Assembly: GCA_023078685.1 (NCBI GenBank)
Contig: JALGAS010000001.1
Coordinates: 1,860,001-1,924,000, forward strand
Reading direction: 5' to 3'
Source of the DNA: Neopestalotiopsis rosae
Taxonomy: Eukaryota > Ascomycota > Sordariomycetes > Amphisphaeriales > Sporocadaceae
DNA: 64,000 bases
Positions 22,661 to 32,639 of the stretch are shown one piece after another. A model generated the notes under the pieces. The model was not told the DNA's origin. It did no database searches and was given only the letters and a program-made list of their open reading frames with translations. How positions within the stretch are numbered: position 1 is the stretch's first letter; each line of letters starts with the position of its first letter. A program made the position numbers and the translations under genes.

Positions 22661-23347
22661 ATGGCTGCGCCTCAAAAACTACACACGTCAAGCACCTATA
22701 TTGCATTTCTTTCATTTGATGGAATCCATCAAGATCGAGTCGCCATCACGTTCCTGCACGACCCCAATGTCGGGTATCAGAATCGCGTCACGGCTCCTTA
22801 CAACTCAGACAACTTCGCTTTTAGTGGTGTCAATGTTCTTGATCCGCATGCCAATGATCTCGGCGACGGTCCGTTGGGGAGCTTTGAAGACGTTCCAAAC
22901 TACAATGACAATATCGACAGCCCAATCAGCAACCCGGGCAGTACTGACAGTACCAAGCGCGACAAAGACAGCATAAATATTGCGCCCGGCCCAGTAGGAC
23001 AGGGAGAAATGAACACAACGGACCATGATAGTGGAATAGACATAGTCAAACCTGACGAACAAAGTTTCAGCACGTCTCACGAAGTCGTCAGCAACCAGTC
23101 ATCGCACCGTCCCGGGCTAGGAGCCAATGTGATTCAAAATGGAACCTTCCAAACATCGTTGATCGTGAGTGGAGAAACGTGTCAAACAGTATGTAGTGTA
23201 TTCGTACTTAAATTCAGACAGGTATGCCAGTTCTGTAAAGGAGTCTTCAGCAGAAGCTGTGATTTGGCCAGACACGAGACTTACAGATTAAAACGAGGTG
23301 TTTGTAGCCAGAGTACGAAAAGAAAATACTTGATCACTAGAGACTGA
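22661..23347 (+). CDS. Hypothetical protein with a degenerate C2H2-like finger
   Basis: An open frame of 228 codons from an ATG after an AT-rich leader; the frame extends upstream to 22475 but lacks coding character there. The middle is polar and disordered. Near the C-terminus is one zinc-finger-like element, VCQFCKGVFSRSCDLARHE, with two cysteines and one histidine correctly spaced. The second histidine is absent; the next candidate ligand is a cysteine (RGVC). It may be a finger of altered type, or a decaying regulator whose later fingers are lost. Its target is unknown. Confidence 0.5.
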   Translation: MAAPQKLHTSSTYIAFLSFDGIHQDRVAITFLHDPNVGYQNRVTAPYNSDNFAFSGVNVLDPHANDLGDGPLGSFEDVPNYNDNIDSPISNPGSTDSTKRDKDSINIAPGPVGQGEMNTTDHDSGIDIVKPDEQSFSTSHEVVSNQSSHRPGLGANVIQNGTFQTSLIVSGETCQTVCSVFVLKFRQVCQFCKGVFSRSCDLARHETYRLKRGVCSQSTKRKYLITRD

Positions 23348-23943
23348 ACATTGTGGGCTTTGGAAGAGCGGAAAATGAAGCTGCATGCGGGTCGATGAGA
23401 GCAGCTCCATGAAGAAAGCATTCTGCTAAATTCATCATGAATCAGGTTCGGACTGAGGCACTGAGTGTTTATGGAGCACCCGCGTGGAGCCTTCAGGAGC
23501 AATCTTGTGGATCATTCTTGTGAAGCTAGTCCGAATTCATTCACGTGTAGCGGACTCGGAGTTAGAACCCACATTGGTGGGATCCTTTGGGCAGGGTTAC
23601 AAGCGAGACTATTATTTATACGACCTGATTTCGCACTCTGTCATCTTGATCCTGAAGAAGGGTCAAGATCTCTTTCTTCAAGGTTCAGACTGCTTATACA
23701 TAACAACCTTGTGTTTCTTTGAATAGATTAACGAGCCTTTGTTCCAATACGAGACTCGAAATTAGCGTCACACTAGAGGACCGCCAAGATTATAATGGAT
23801 GCTTGCGATTCAGTACAAGTATACTTCACCTCCCGTACTTTCGTCCTACACTACCGGGGATATAGCTGACGATTGCCCAGGCTCAAGCATCTTCCGTCTG
23901 CAGATATGCTCGCTCGGAATTAGTCATCAGCCTTCATCCTAGC
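23348..23943. other. Gene-free stretch
   Basis: Nothing recognised. Short frames on the plus strand have no motif. Confidence 0.35.
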
Positions 23944-24288
23944 TTGGGATCTTCATCCCAAGTCAAGGCATTGGCTATCGAGGGCCTTATACGCTATAAA
24001 CCGGAGAGTTGCATCATCGACTGCTGTGGAACTCATCGAGCTCATTTGATTGATTGGATTCCACAAACGGTCAAATGTTTATCATGGACCCGATCTGACA
24101 ACGAGCCAGTCTTCAATGGAGAGGTGATAGATCAAATCAAGGAGAATTCTGATCTATGGAGAGCTATAAGGGAATTGAAATGTTTTGAATTGAAGGGTGG
24201 AACGATAAAGGATAGCGACGTAGAGGCGTTGAAGTCTTTGGTACCTCCTGGAGTGCTCTTGAGGATCAATGGTGTAGATTTTCTTTAA
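23944..24288 (+). CDS. Hypothetical ORF, possible gene remnant
   Basis: 115 codons ending at TAA. The C-terminal part (IDQIKENSDLWRAIRELKCF and later residues) has the amphipathic character of the end of an F-box or leucine-rich protein, but no F-box is present and upstream frames are broken. I treat it as a possible 3' remnant. Confidence 0.25.
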   Translation: MGSSSQVKALAIEGLIRYKPESCIIDCCGTHRAHLIDWIPQTVKCLSWTRSDNEPVFNGEVIDQIKENSDLWRAIRELKCFELKGGTIKDSDVEALKSLVPPGVLLRINGVDFL

Positions 24289-24537
24289 ATATACCGTATA
24301 TGTGGTGATTATCGATCTATGTGCCGTTCGGAAATAGCGTTGTGAAGTATCGCTTGTTTCAAGTTGAATGTATCTCGCTCGTTCTGGAATACCGAAAGTA
24401 CAATCGACTGACTGTACAGTATGCAGGCTAGTACTGTAATTGCTACATGAACTTAGTCGCGAGATTTGCTTAACATCGTTATTGTGACACTTTGGCGGTC
24501 TGCGCATACTTCTCTAGCAACGAGTCTGAGGTTTCTT

Positions 24538-24690
24538 TCTATTATCTTATCCACCGACCATGGAGCATGCAAATGCGGCAATCAAAGTCTTCAGCAAAAT
24601 GTGATTTTCGTCACTACCAAGTTTGTAACCACACATTAGTGAATGATCAAGTATGACTGCAAAAATGCAACTACAGGAGGAAACAAAGAA
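24538..24690 (-). repeat. Left arm of a large inverted repeat
   Basis: The reverse complement of this arm matches 25515-25665 over about 150 bp with few differences (for example CCACCGACCATGGAGCATGC here against its complement there). The same sequence occurs once in copy A, at about 14415-14565. Between the arms lies the inverted, truncated GH64 segment. Confidence 0.85.
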
Positions 24691-24811
24691 TATCACAACC
24701 GACTCTTCCTTAGTGGCATCGTTTGAATGCTAATCAAAGAAATATAGACAAAAGGCACAAAGAATGAACAAGAAACAGAAAAGCAGCCAAAGAAAAGCAG
24801 CACAACTTCCG

Positions 24812-25512
24812 TCAAGATCTTTCGTATCCGCCAATGAGGATTTCCAGTACGAGAGCGCCCGACCCTGCGACTATGCCAGCAACATTCTCTTGACCAACAC
24901 TGACATCATCATAAGAGAATGTGTAACCCTTTCCATCCAATTCGTTTTCGTGAACAATTCGGCTATAATGGTTGGTGGGGCCACTCAGATAGTAACTTGT
25001 GTTTGGCAAGGATGGCTGTATCTCACCACCATGTTGGAGGAGAGTAGTACGAACAAAGGCTGCACATAAGCGCGGTACAACTGCACGGTGAATGGCATTA
25101 TCGAAATCCATAATGGCAAACGGCCCTGTATTACAACCCCAGATGTCGGCCGTCGTGGGTCGACTGTAGGGACGATTGTCACCCTCACAAGTGAGCTCAT
25201 CGTTGACAGCTACCCGGCATGTAATGGACTGATTGGCTCCGTTGTCAAAGATCAGGTCTTCCGTCAGGTATAGCTCCCACACGCGATCTATGTAGTCCGT
25301 GTAATAGCCATCCGTCGCCCCGGGATTGATAGTCTCATAGATATTTGGGGATAGTGTTCGAAGAGGGTGGCCTTGAGGTGAGTAGACACATGATTGGTTC
25401 CATGGCATTTGATCCGAATCCGACTGTGTCTGCAGTTCATCGCACACTTGCTCAACTGCGTTACTTGCGAGTCCTTCTACGATCTGGATTTCGCCGTTAT
25501 CGAGTGTCAAGA
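24812..25512 (-). pseudogene. 5'-truncated GH64 glucanase (copy B)
   Basis: Reading on the minus strand, sequence from ILTLDNGE to the final residues matches the C-terminal ~234 residues of the GH64 gene at 12995-14293, still open and with few changes (for instance SDSDQ for SDSGQ). The first ~200 residues, including the signal peptide, are missing. Instead the frame opens in the right arm of the inverted repeat (MIKYDCKNASTEGNKE). Without secretion signal and half of its fold it should not be active. The break corresponds to about position 13593 of copy A. Confidence 0.85.
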
Positions 25513-25514
25513 TC

Positions 25515-25665
25515 TCTTTGTTTCCTTCTGTACTTGCATTTTTGCAGTCATACTTGATCATTCACTAATGTGTGGTTACAAACTTGGTAGTGACGAAAAT
25601 CACATTTTGCTGAAGACTTTGATTGCCGCATTTGCATGCTCCATGGTCGGTGGATAAGATAAGTA
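25515..25665 (+). repeat. Right arm of a large inverted repeat
   Basis: In the same orientation as the spacer at 14415-14565 of copy A and continuous with the duplicated cyclin to its right. Differences from copy A include AACGTG to AATGTG and TTCGCT to TTTGCT, both C-to-T transitions. Confidence 0.85.
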
Positions 25666-25864
25666 GCTGAAGCAAATAACAATCCAACCAGTAGTTCAAT
25701 GCAAGTCTCCCAACGTAATAACTTTATCAGAAGGGCCCCCTGGATGAGAGCAATGACCAGCCCAATGATGTAGAAAGAAAAATGCAAGATCTATGAGAGC
25801 TTGATCTGGACGGATCGCATTACTTTTTCAATGACCACTCAGAGTGATTCTTTCTCGCTTGTTT

Positions 25865-26503
25865 TCATTGAAAAATAAACTTCGACTTCTCATGGACGCT
25901 ATACGGGCTGAGGCCTACATTCCAGTCCAATAGAAACAATATCTCAATCTCCATGAATCTGACATCATCCAACGTAAACCAGAAGAGTGTGTTGTTGTAA
26001 ATCATCCGACTCTCCTCTGCCCATAGGCGATTCGTGGATGAGAAGTCATCAAGATACTTCGAGGCGATGAGTACAACTGCCAGGAAAATTCGATGTGCAG
26101 TGCACTTTAAGATTTTCTTGTGAGATTGTATCTTGGACTTCAAGCGATCTAGGTACACAGTGGCCGATAGTAATATGATAGGCGGTATATGAAGTCGGTA
26201 TACCACGTGGTCGATGAAGCAGCCCAGCGGTGGAGGTGTGGCTGAGCCTATTGGTCGTACGGATGTATCGAAGCAAGCATCTATTGGCATAACATCAATC
26301 GTTGCCTGGGTCAAGCGATCGACAAGATGCTGGCTAAGAGGCACTTGAGCCAGCATGTCCCTGTAGATACAGTCGCTATGTTGATTTTCGTGAGAGGGAA
26401 GATGCTTCGTTGCCGATTGGTGTATACCATCCTCTTCTTCACCAGGTTGTGCCGTCTTTTTGTTTAATTCTAATAGCCGTGGAGCTCTTAGAATAGACCA
26501 CAT
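25865..26503 (-). CDS. Cyclin-like protein, intact (copy B)
   Basis: A single exon of 212 codons. The cyclin-box region runs from about residue 90: YLDRLKSKI, then AHRIFLAVVLIASKYLDD with the invariant KYLDD-type helix, then FTLDDVRFMEIEILFLLDWN. This arrangement fits PHO80/Pcl-type fungal cyclins, which activate a cyclin-dependent kinase in nutrient and cell-cycle control. The N-terminal 50 residues are polar. It is the functional counterpart of the frameshifted copy at 14767-15409. Upstream sequence to about 26870 is also shared with copy A, so its promoter is probably duplicated with it. Confidence 0.8.
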   Translation of the reverse strand: MWSILRAPRLLELNKKTAQPGEEEDGIHQSATKHLPSHENQHSDCIYRDMLAQVPLSQHLVDRLTQATIDVMPIDACFDTSVRPIGSATPPPLGCFIDHVVYRLHIPPIILLSATVYLDRLKSKIQSHKKILKCTAHRIFLAVVLIASKYLDDFSSTNRLWAEESRMIYNNTLFWFTLDDVRFMEIEILFLLDWNVGLSPYSVHEKSKFIFQ

Positions 26504-26961
26504 GGCAACTAAGCGGATGCGGCCGTGTCAGAATCTGATGTGAAAATATGATATTGTTGGTTTTTGCTCAAAACATAGGTGCTGCAATACATACAAGTTC
26601 CCAGTCCTTGCCGGTCCTGCAGCGATTGGGGAATGTTCGCGATCCCTTATTCCCAATATATCTAGCTCCATTTATGACGCTTTTGATTTCAAGACACTGG
26701 CCAGTCGCAAGTCTGGCTCCAAAAGTAGCTCGATTCGAAGTGCGGGAATTGGAAATATCACACGTATGCACTCATTTGAGGTATTGTGAAGATACTCCAT
26801 TTCTGGCGTTTCTTGGGAGGTAGATCTAAAAGCGGCAGTGCACGGTTTGCACGTCCATTTTCTCCCATCGATACATCACAGTATTCATGGTGCACATACT
26901 TAAACCATTGCATGAATCAGCATATCGAATTAGAAGACTATTACTGTTGGCAATTCCCAAA

Positions 26962-27621
26962 ATGCTCCCCAGCATCTTCTACCTCTTAGGTACCACAATA
27001 GCTCCGACTATTGCTACGAAATTTCGCCGCGATAACAGCATCTTCGTTACGCCTCACGACCGATACTCCTCCTCTATTGGCGTCCTCGGCTGCAATGTCA
27101 ATACCAATCGCATCGCATACTGGCCGTTCTTTCCCAGCTGTGATAGCATCTGTGTTCAGGTTAGCGCCAATGGCAGATCTGTCAATCTCCTCAGGATTGA
27201 CCAGTCTGGTGGCGCTTACGATATTTCCTATGATGCTTGAAACTACCTCTACACTGGGGAGTCTGCTACGCAGCATCCCACTACTGGTGGTGGCATCGCT
27301 GCTACTTACAAGGACATTGACATGTCTGAATATGTAAATTTGCTCGTCGAGTCAGAGGGACGTCTTTCATTTTCTGCAGCAAATGCAATGAACTTTGTAA
27401 GCAGTTGCCCAACAGACTCCTGGATCGGACATAATGCTGCACTTTACAATATCGCCGACGCTGCTTGCACATATGGATATGATGAGACCTGCACCATGCC
27501 CAACTTTGCATTGGTTAATCGGCTAGACTGCCCTCACACTCTAGGATCCCTGGAACCCCTTACAACCTGTCCTGTATACAAAATTGACTACATGACAGGG
27601 GCTGAGTCGTTGGCTCTGTAG
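26962..27621 (+). pseudogene. Secreted small protein with one internal stop codon
   Basis: The frame from 26962 to the TAG at 27619-27621 is open except for one TGA at 27238-27240, in ISYDA-stop-NYLYTGESAT. The product would be about 219 residues. It has a signal peptide (MLPSIFYLLGTTIAPTIA) and a body with spaced cysteines, resembling a family of uncharacterised fungal secreted proteins in which a tryptophan is plausible at this place. A TGG-to-TGA change is one transition. No splice pair removes the stop cleanly. Readthrough would be needed for a full product, so I call it a young pseudogene. The family assignment is from memory of motifs and should be searched. Confidence 0.6.
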
Positions 27622-28281
27622 ATGCAGTCGTAGACTGGAAACTATAGAAATTGCCATAGAAGCGCTGTTGAAAAAAGGGGAGTGTATTTGGAGGTAACGA
27701 GAGAGCACGCATTAGCTTATCACGCCGTACTCAATGCACTACCTCCCTTCAGGACCGGAACTAAAGAAACGGACTTGTACTATAGTGTTAGTCGCCAGCC
27801 AGTGGACTGGCTCGGAGGTGGTAGGCGCATGTGCGTGCGCCAAGTCCGTGGTTTTTCTGGCAGCTGGGGTCAGCTGACCATGGCTGATATCTCACACGGC
27901 TGCGCGGAAATTACGTTTCCGTGTTTGGCAATCCCGTACCGTAGCTGCTTTTCTGTTCTCTTCCAACATGGTAGCATTCTTTGCATTATCGTGCAAATAT
28001 GCCCAAATTCTTAGCAGGTCAATCGGATTCATCTGCCATCGGATATCAAGTCGTTAACTTCACCTGCAGCGCAAACGCCCACCAAAATCGCCGTAAAGCC
28101 GATAAAGAGGGCGGCTTTGATCCGTCCACAGATAAGTTGCATATACAGCTACAGGAAAATCAATTTTCCTGCTCAAATCTACCAATCAAAGGTGGATTAC
28201 ATAACAGGGAAAGCGATGCGGTCCAAAAATCGTTCTTATTCTATCAACAATTCGTTGCATCAACCTCCAACAGCCCGCCGA
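27622..28281. other. Gene-free stretch and leader of the next gene
   Basis: No supported gene; presumed promoter and leader of 28282-29184. The frame of that gene is open back to 28117, but the ATG at 28282 precedes the first conserved-looking basic region. Confidence 0.35.
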
Positions 28282-29184
28282 ATGCCTGGTCAATCTAAGC
28301 CACGCGCCAAGCCACGCAAACGTCGCTTCCCTTTCAGGGGAAAATGCAATGATTATATCATTCATCTGGAAAACGAAATCGTCAATCTCCAACAGAGGAA
28401 TATAGAACTCGAGGCAGATCTCGAACGTCTGCAGTCATCCCATCATGCCCCTGTTAATTCAGGCTCTGAGCTAGATTCTCTGGGTCAATGCCCCGAAAAC
28501 TCAAACGACGAGCGAGCCTCCAAACGACCACGACAAGACGACGTCCCATTTATGACTCAATTACAGCCACCACAAGCAGGTCCACTTCAGTTTCCACCTG
28601 CAGCACCTACTTTAATCACTTGGCAGGTCCAGATCCCAGAACAGCAACGATCGAAACAATCTGCTCGGAAATCTACGAAATCTGGATTTCTCAACGGAGT
28701 GCCAAATAGTGGACAACAATGGGATGCACTAAGGACTACTTCCAATCTCAAAACGCCAGAAACGCTTCTCGATGCTTTTCAAGCGCTCATTATGGATACG
28801 AAATACTCCGATACGTCGCCGAATAATGTCATCGAAAAGGGCTTGGAGCCCCGATCATGTTGTCACAAGCAGGTGACACCGCGGACAGCTTCGCAGTTGT
28901 TAAAAGCATATCAGGGACTCAAGCAAATGTCAAGAAACCCTCTGATACATTGTTTCGAAAACCTTATATTTTGCTGTATTTGCGTTATCAGCATACACGA
29001 AGGGTTGGGCTCTACGGAAGTGGACCAGGCAATGGAGGCTTACTTTATGGACCACAATCGCATGCCTGGGTATTGGGCACGATTAAGGACTGTTGCCAAG
29101 GGGGTGGCACGTGTCATAGAAGACCTAGAGGGCATTGTAGGGTATTTAGGATCGCAGCTTTTCCTGATGAGTAGGCGCCAATGA
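28282..29184 (+). CDS. Basic region/coiled-coil protein, bZIP-like
   Basis: An open frame of 300 codons from ATG 28282. A strongly basic start (KPRAKPRKRRFPFRGKCNDY) is followed by heptad leucines in IHLENEIVNLQQRNIELEADL, the layout of a bZIP or bZIP-like regulator, although the canonical NxxAAxxCR signature is missing. The middle is rich in Pro, Gln and Ser; the C-terminal third is helical. The next gene starts only 45 bases after the stop on the same strand. The two may therefore be one gene with an intron I could not place. Confidence 0.5.
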   Translation: MPGQSKPRAKPRKRRFPFRGKCNDYIIHLENEIVNLQQRNIELEADLERLQSSHHAPVNSGSELDSLGQCPENSNDERASKRPRQDDVPFMTQLQPPQAGPLQFPPAAPTLITWQVQIPEQQRSKQSARKSTKSGFLNGVPNSGQQWDALRTTSNLKTPETLLDAFQALIMDTKYSDTSPNNVIEKGLEPRSCCHKQVTPRTASQLLKAYQGLKQMSRNPLIHCFENLIFCCICVISIHEGLGSTEVDQAMEAYFMDHNRMPGYWARLRTVAKGVARVIEDLEGIVGYLGSQLFLMSRRQ

Positions 29185-29228
29185 ATCCGCAGTGGGAGAT
29201 GGGCTAATCGATCACAGAGAGTTCGACA

Positions 29229-30479
29229 ATGGAGCAGTATCGATCAATCACAGAATCTGCTGACATCAAAGGCTTCACCACAAAGATTGCGACGAATCTT
29301 GGATCTGTTGGTGCAGAAGCTGAAAATTATAGATTGTCGTTTTCACCAACAGTGCTCATCACGTACATGGATATAAAGTAAGCATGGCTGTCCGGATATG
29401 AATCCATGTGTTACTAATCAAGCAGGCTGGATACTGTCAATACGGCACTGGGGACAAATCTCACCCAACAAAGATATATGTTGGAGTACACGAAGTTTGG
29501 GACTCGACTTGAGGCTTTCGATGAAATTATCAAATATCATGGAAGAGACCATAGCTGGGGGACCAAGCCTATGAGCGGAGACTGTTCGGACTGGACGACA
29601 GATTTGGATGGGGCGAAGTTAGCAAATAACAGCCCTCGAAGAGGCGATGGAATTCTATGCCAGCCAAGTATCACGTCGTTTCAAGAAATGGTTCCAGGCA
29701 GTACTGGCAGGGTTAGCTCACATCCGACACGGGCTACGAATAACGACAACCCCTCAAACAGTCAGATCGTAGATCAGATTGGCAATGGTGGAGCCAGTCC
29801 TGTGGTCAGCATCCAGCTTATTTCTCATGAACAAGATGCTGAACGTAAGTACGCCGACACTGGAGAAGATGGAACGATACAGAATTCGCATCCACGCGCA
29901 GAGCAGTCTCTCTTTCCTCGAATCTGCGTAACAAATCAGGCCTCCGCTCGGGTGGCACCAAAAGATGACGCCCACCTAAGTCGAGCGGTTAGTATATCAG
30001 ACCAGCTTGAGGAGTGTGGAATAAACAAGTACACTAGCCAAGAACCTCTTGGTACACATGCAGGTAGAAGAGAACAGCTCGCTGCTTCATCAAGGTGAGA
30101 AATATGACCTTTTGATTCAACAGGGCTTACCAGGCACAGAACAAGCGAGATGATGCAGAGTGGAGGTGGTCTTCGTAATCAGGAGCCTCTGGCGTATTCG
30201 ACCAGCCCTGCGTTAGTGCAACGGGAGAAAGCTAGTCCTCCAAACATCTTGGACAAATTCAGCACGACTAGACGAGACATAGAGAAGAGTACTGCACAAG
30301 AGCAGCAAAATAGCGCTACCCTCACGCAGAAAAGGATAGGTATTCAGTCATTATTGAATGAAGTGCCTGCAGCTACACAATACACCAATACCGCTCAAGC
30401 TGACCTGCCCACGCCCTTAGGAAAGGAGAGCGAAAGGCAACTTCAGGACGGCGACGGTTCCCGGGAGGATTTTGATTAG
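29229..30479 (+). CDS. Hypothetical protein, three exons
   Basis: Exons 29229-29377, 29426-30094 and 30134-30479 join in phase (donors GTAAGC and GTGAGA) into about 387 residues. The first 100 residues are helical (MEQYRSITESADIKGF, later YMDIKLDTVNTALGTNL). The rest is polar and probably disordered, with KRIGIQSLLNEVP near the end, similar to short SLLN motifs in fungal regulatory proteins. No domain is recognised. It may be the downstream half of the gene at 28282. Confidence 0.55.
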
Positions 30480-31925
30480 TTAAGCATACAGACACATACG
30501 GACCCGGAATATGCGCTTTGCGTCCTCGATATTTCGATGGCTTCAAGTGTAGCTGAAATCGCGAAAGATATCGTCTTCCACGACCGCAGAAAGAGCCCTC
30601 TTAAGCCACTTTTTAGACTGCATGAAAATGGAACACGGGTTGAAAGGGACACTCCGACATGCGCGCTCAGTCTGTCAAGTTCCGAAGTAAATGTTACAGA
30701 CTTGCCAAAGAGCTGCAGAGTCAAGTTATATACGAGTTTCTTGAAAATTAGTATGTGTCAACAAAACTCGCCATGTCATTGGATTTATTCTAATCAGAAA
30801 AGATTCCGAAAGTTCAAGATTTACGTAGTAAGCGTGTAGCACTTGCAACAAGAACTACTCCATTCTATCATTAACCATTCTTTGATGAAAACTCAGAACG
30901 CCTGGTCACCAGTAAGTTCCATGATCATAGCGTCGACGACGAGCATCTGACTGCATCCGATCCTAGGAAACTACAATTCTCCTGGTGAGGCAGCTACTAT
31001 AAATATAGACATACGACGTGTTTAGTGATAGTAATGATAGACTGATTTCCCGCTCGTTAGAGTGCACAAGAGATCATGTACTCTAATGTATCGTATTTGC
31101 ATCCGAAGATCGCCATAATTTTGGATTAGCAGTCCGATCTAAACACTCGCATCTCCAACCTAGTCTTCGGTAATAAAGAATGGTTGTTTTTACTGATGTT
31201 CCGAGTTCCAGCGAGATGTAATAACAATTAGTTAATCCATCGTGTGGTGCCAAATTCGATGGGTAAACGAATTATCGAATGAGAGTCCTGCTGAAGGGGG
31301 GGTTTTTGGTTCTTATTCAAACCTGCGAATCTGTAAGATGGAAGATGAGAAGATCTTATGGCTTGACGACACGCACCGTTCTTGCGGTTTCTACCGCAGT
31401 AGCTTCTTCTGAAGCGCTTTCAAGCACCAGTCTTTCCATGAGTTCTGCCAGTCTGTCCTTATCTGGCCTTAGCATCCTCTGCTCGATCTCTTCCTTCTTC
31501 TTATCAGTAAGACGGGGGTGGGTCGTTACTTCATGCTTCGAATTCCGGATACAAAGACGTGCCACTGCTAGGCGATGGTTACTAGGCCTTGTAGGAGCCA
31601 TGCTGTCTGACGCTTTGATCTCCATGTAATCTTTTTCTCCGAAATGTGGATGTGTGCAAATTATAGATATTCCGAACTTCGAAAGAACTTGGGCTGTCGC
31701 GTGGGAATCGTATCTTTGGGAGCGGATGTATTTCTCCCCTTTTGAACCTTGAACCCGATTCTACAGGTGGAATCATGGTGCAATACTGTACTCTATTGAT
31801 TTTGAGTTAGATATCTATTTGTTTTCGCTAAGAGAATCCAATGATGGACTAACAAGGGTGATTGATCAGAGTCTGGCCCCCTATTTTCATTCATTTGACC
31901 CCGCTTTACGATTTCGAATCGTGAG
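30480..31925. other. Gene-poor stretch
   Basis: A minus-strand frame of 89 codons at 31356-31625 is charged and helical (TDKKKEEIEQRMLRPDKDRL) and could be the tail of a lost gene, but has no splice-supported partner. Otherwise nothing is supported. Confidence 0.3.
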
Positions 31926-32060
31926 CACTTTCCGATTCCGATCCAAAGTACGGAAACCGCTCGAACGAACACAAAATATCATCCTACACAATTATTTCCA
32001 GGAAGCCGCTTTCGTCTTACAATGCTCAAAACGGCACCTCTGACAGATATTGCATTGTGT
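31926..32060 (-). repeat. Dispersed repeat, inverted relative to 4770-4893
   Basis: About 130 bp nearly identical, on the opposite strand, to the segment at 4770-4893, 27 kb away. No coding potential; neither copy shows obvious terminal repeats. Confidence 0.65.
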
Positions 32061-32639
32061 CTCGTACAGTACATACTGTTGTAGGTCGTAGCTACTCGAC
32101 GCTTGAACAGTCTCTTATATGCTATCTGGTCTAACTATACCTGAGTACAGAATGCACATAAGGCATGAGAAGGTACAGCTATGCAGAAACGGTGCATGTC
32201 TGCTTCGTAGAACACTAGAACTTGGCAATAAGACCGCAATCTGGGATTATGCCATGTTCTATAACGACTACCATATTCGGACGGAAGCAAAGATTCAATT
32301 TCGGAAGGGTATGTCACTAGACACAAACGGATTGATCGTCACTGTACTTGAAAGCTGTTACACTGCATTGTAATACTATCACTGACAGATGCAAATAACT
32401 ATGCACGGCATGGAAAATCCATCCTGGTCGAACAACTGAGTACTTCTATATCAGAATTTTCTGAGAAGTCCATAAATAGTCCTACAATCCAAATAGAGTA
32501 CTGATAAATATACCAGCAATTTGCATTCTTTCTGTGCGTACACAGATACCAATGATTCAAAGCGAACCGAAGCAGTGCTGATTCTGACAGGTCACCAATC
32601 AAAGGAACCCGTAACGAAACTTTCTACGCCCAGTGCTCC
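32061..32639. other. Gene-free stretch
   Basis: Nothing recognised downstream of the F-box/ankyrin gene. Confidence 0.35.

Noticed and set aside
23190..23222. An intron inside the zinc-finger-like ORF
   Set aside because: The GT-AG interval would be 33 bases, too short for splicing, and the frame is open through it.
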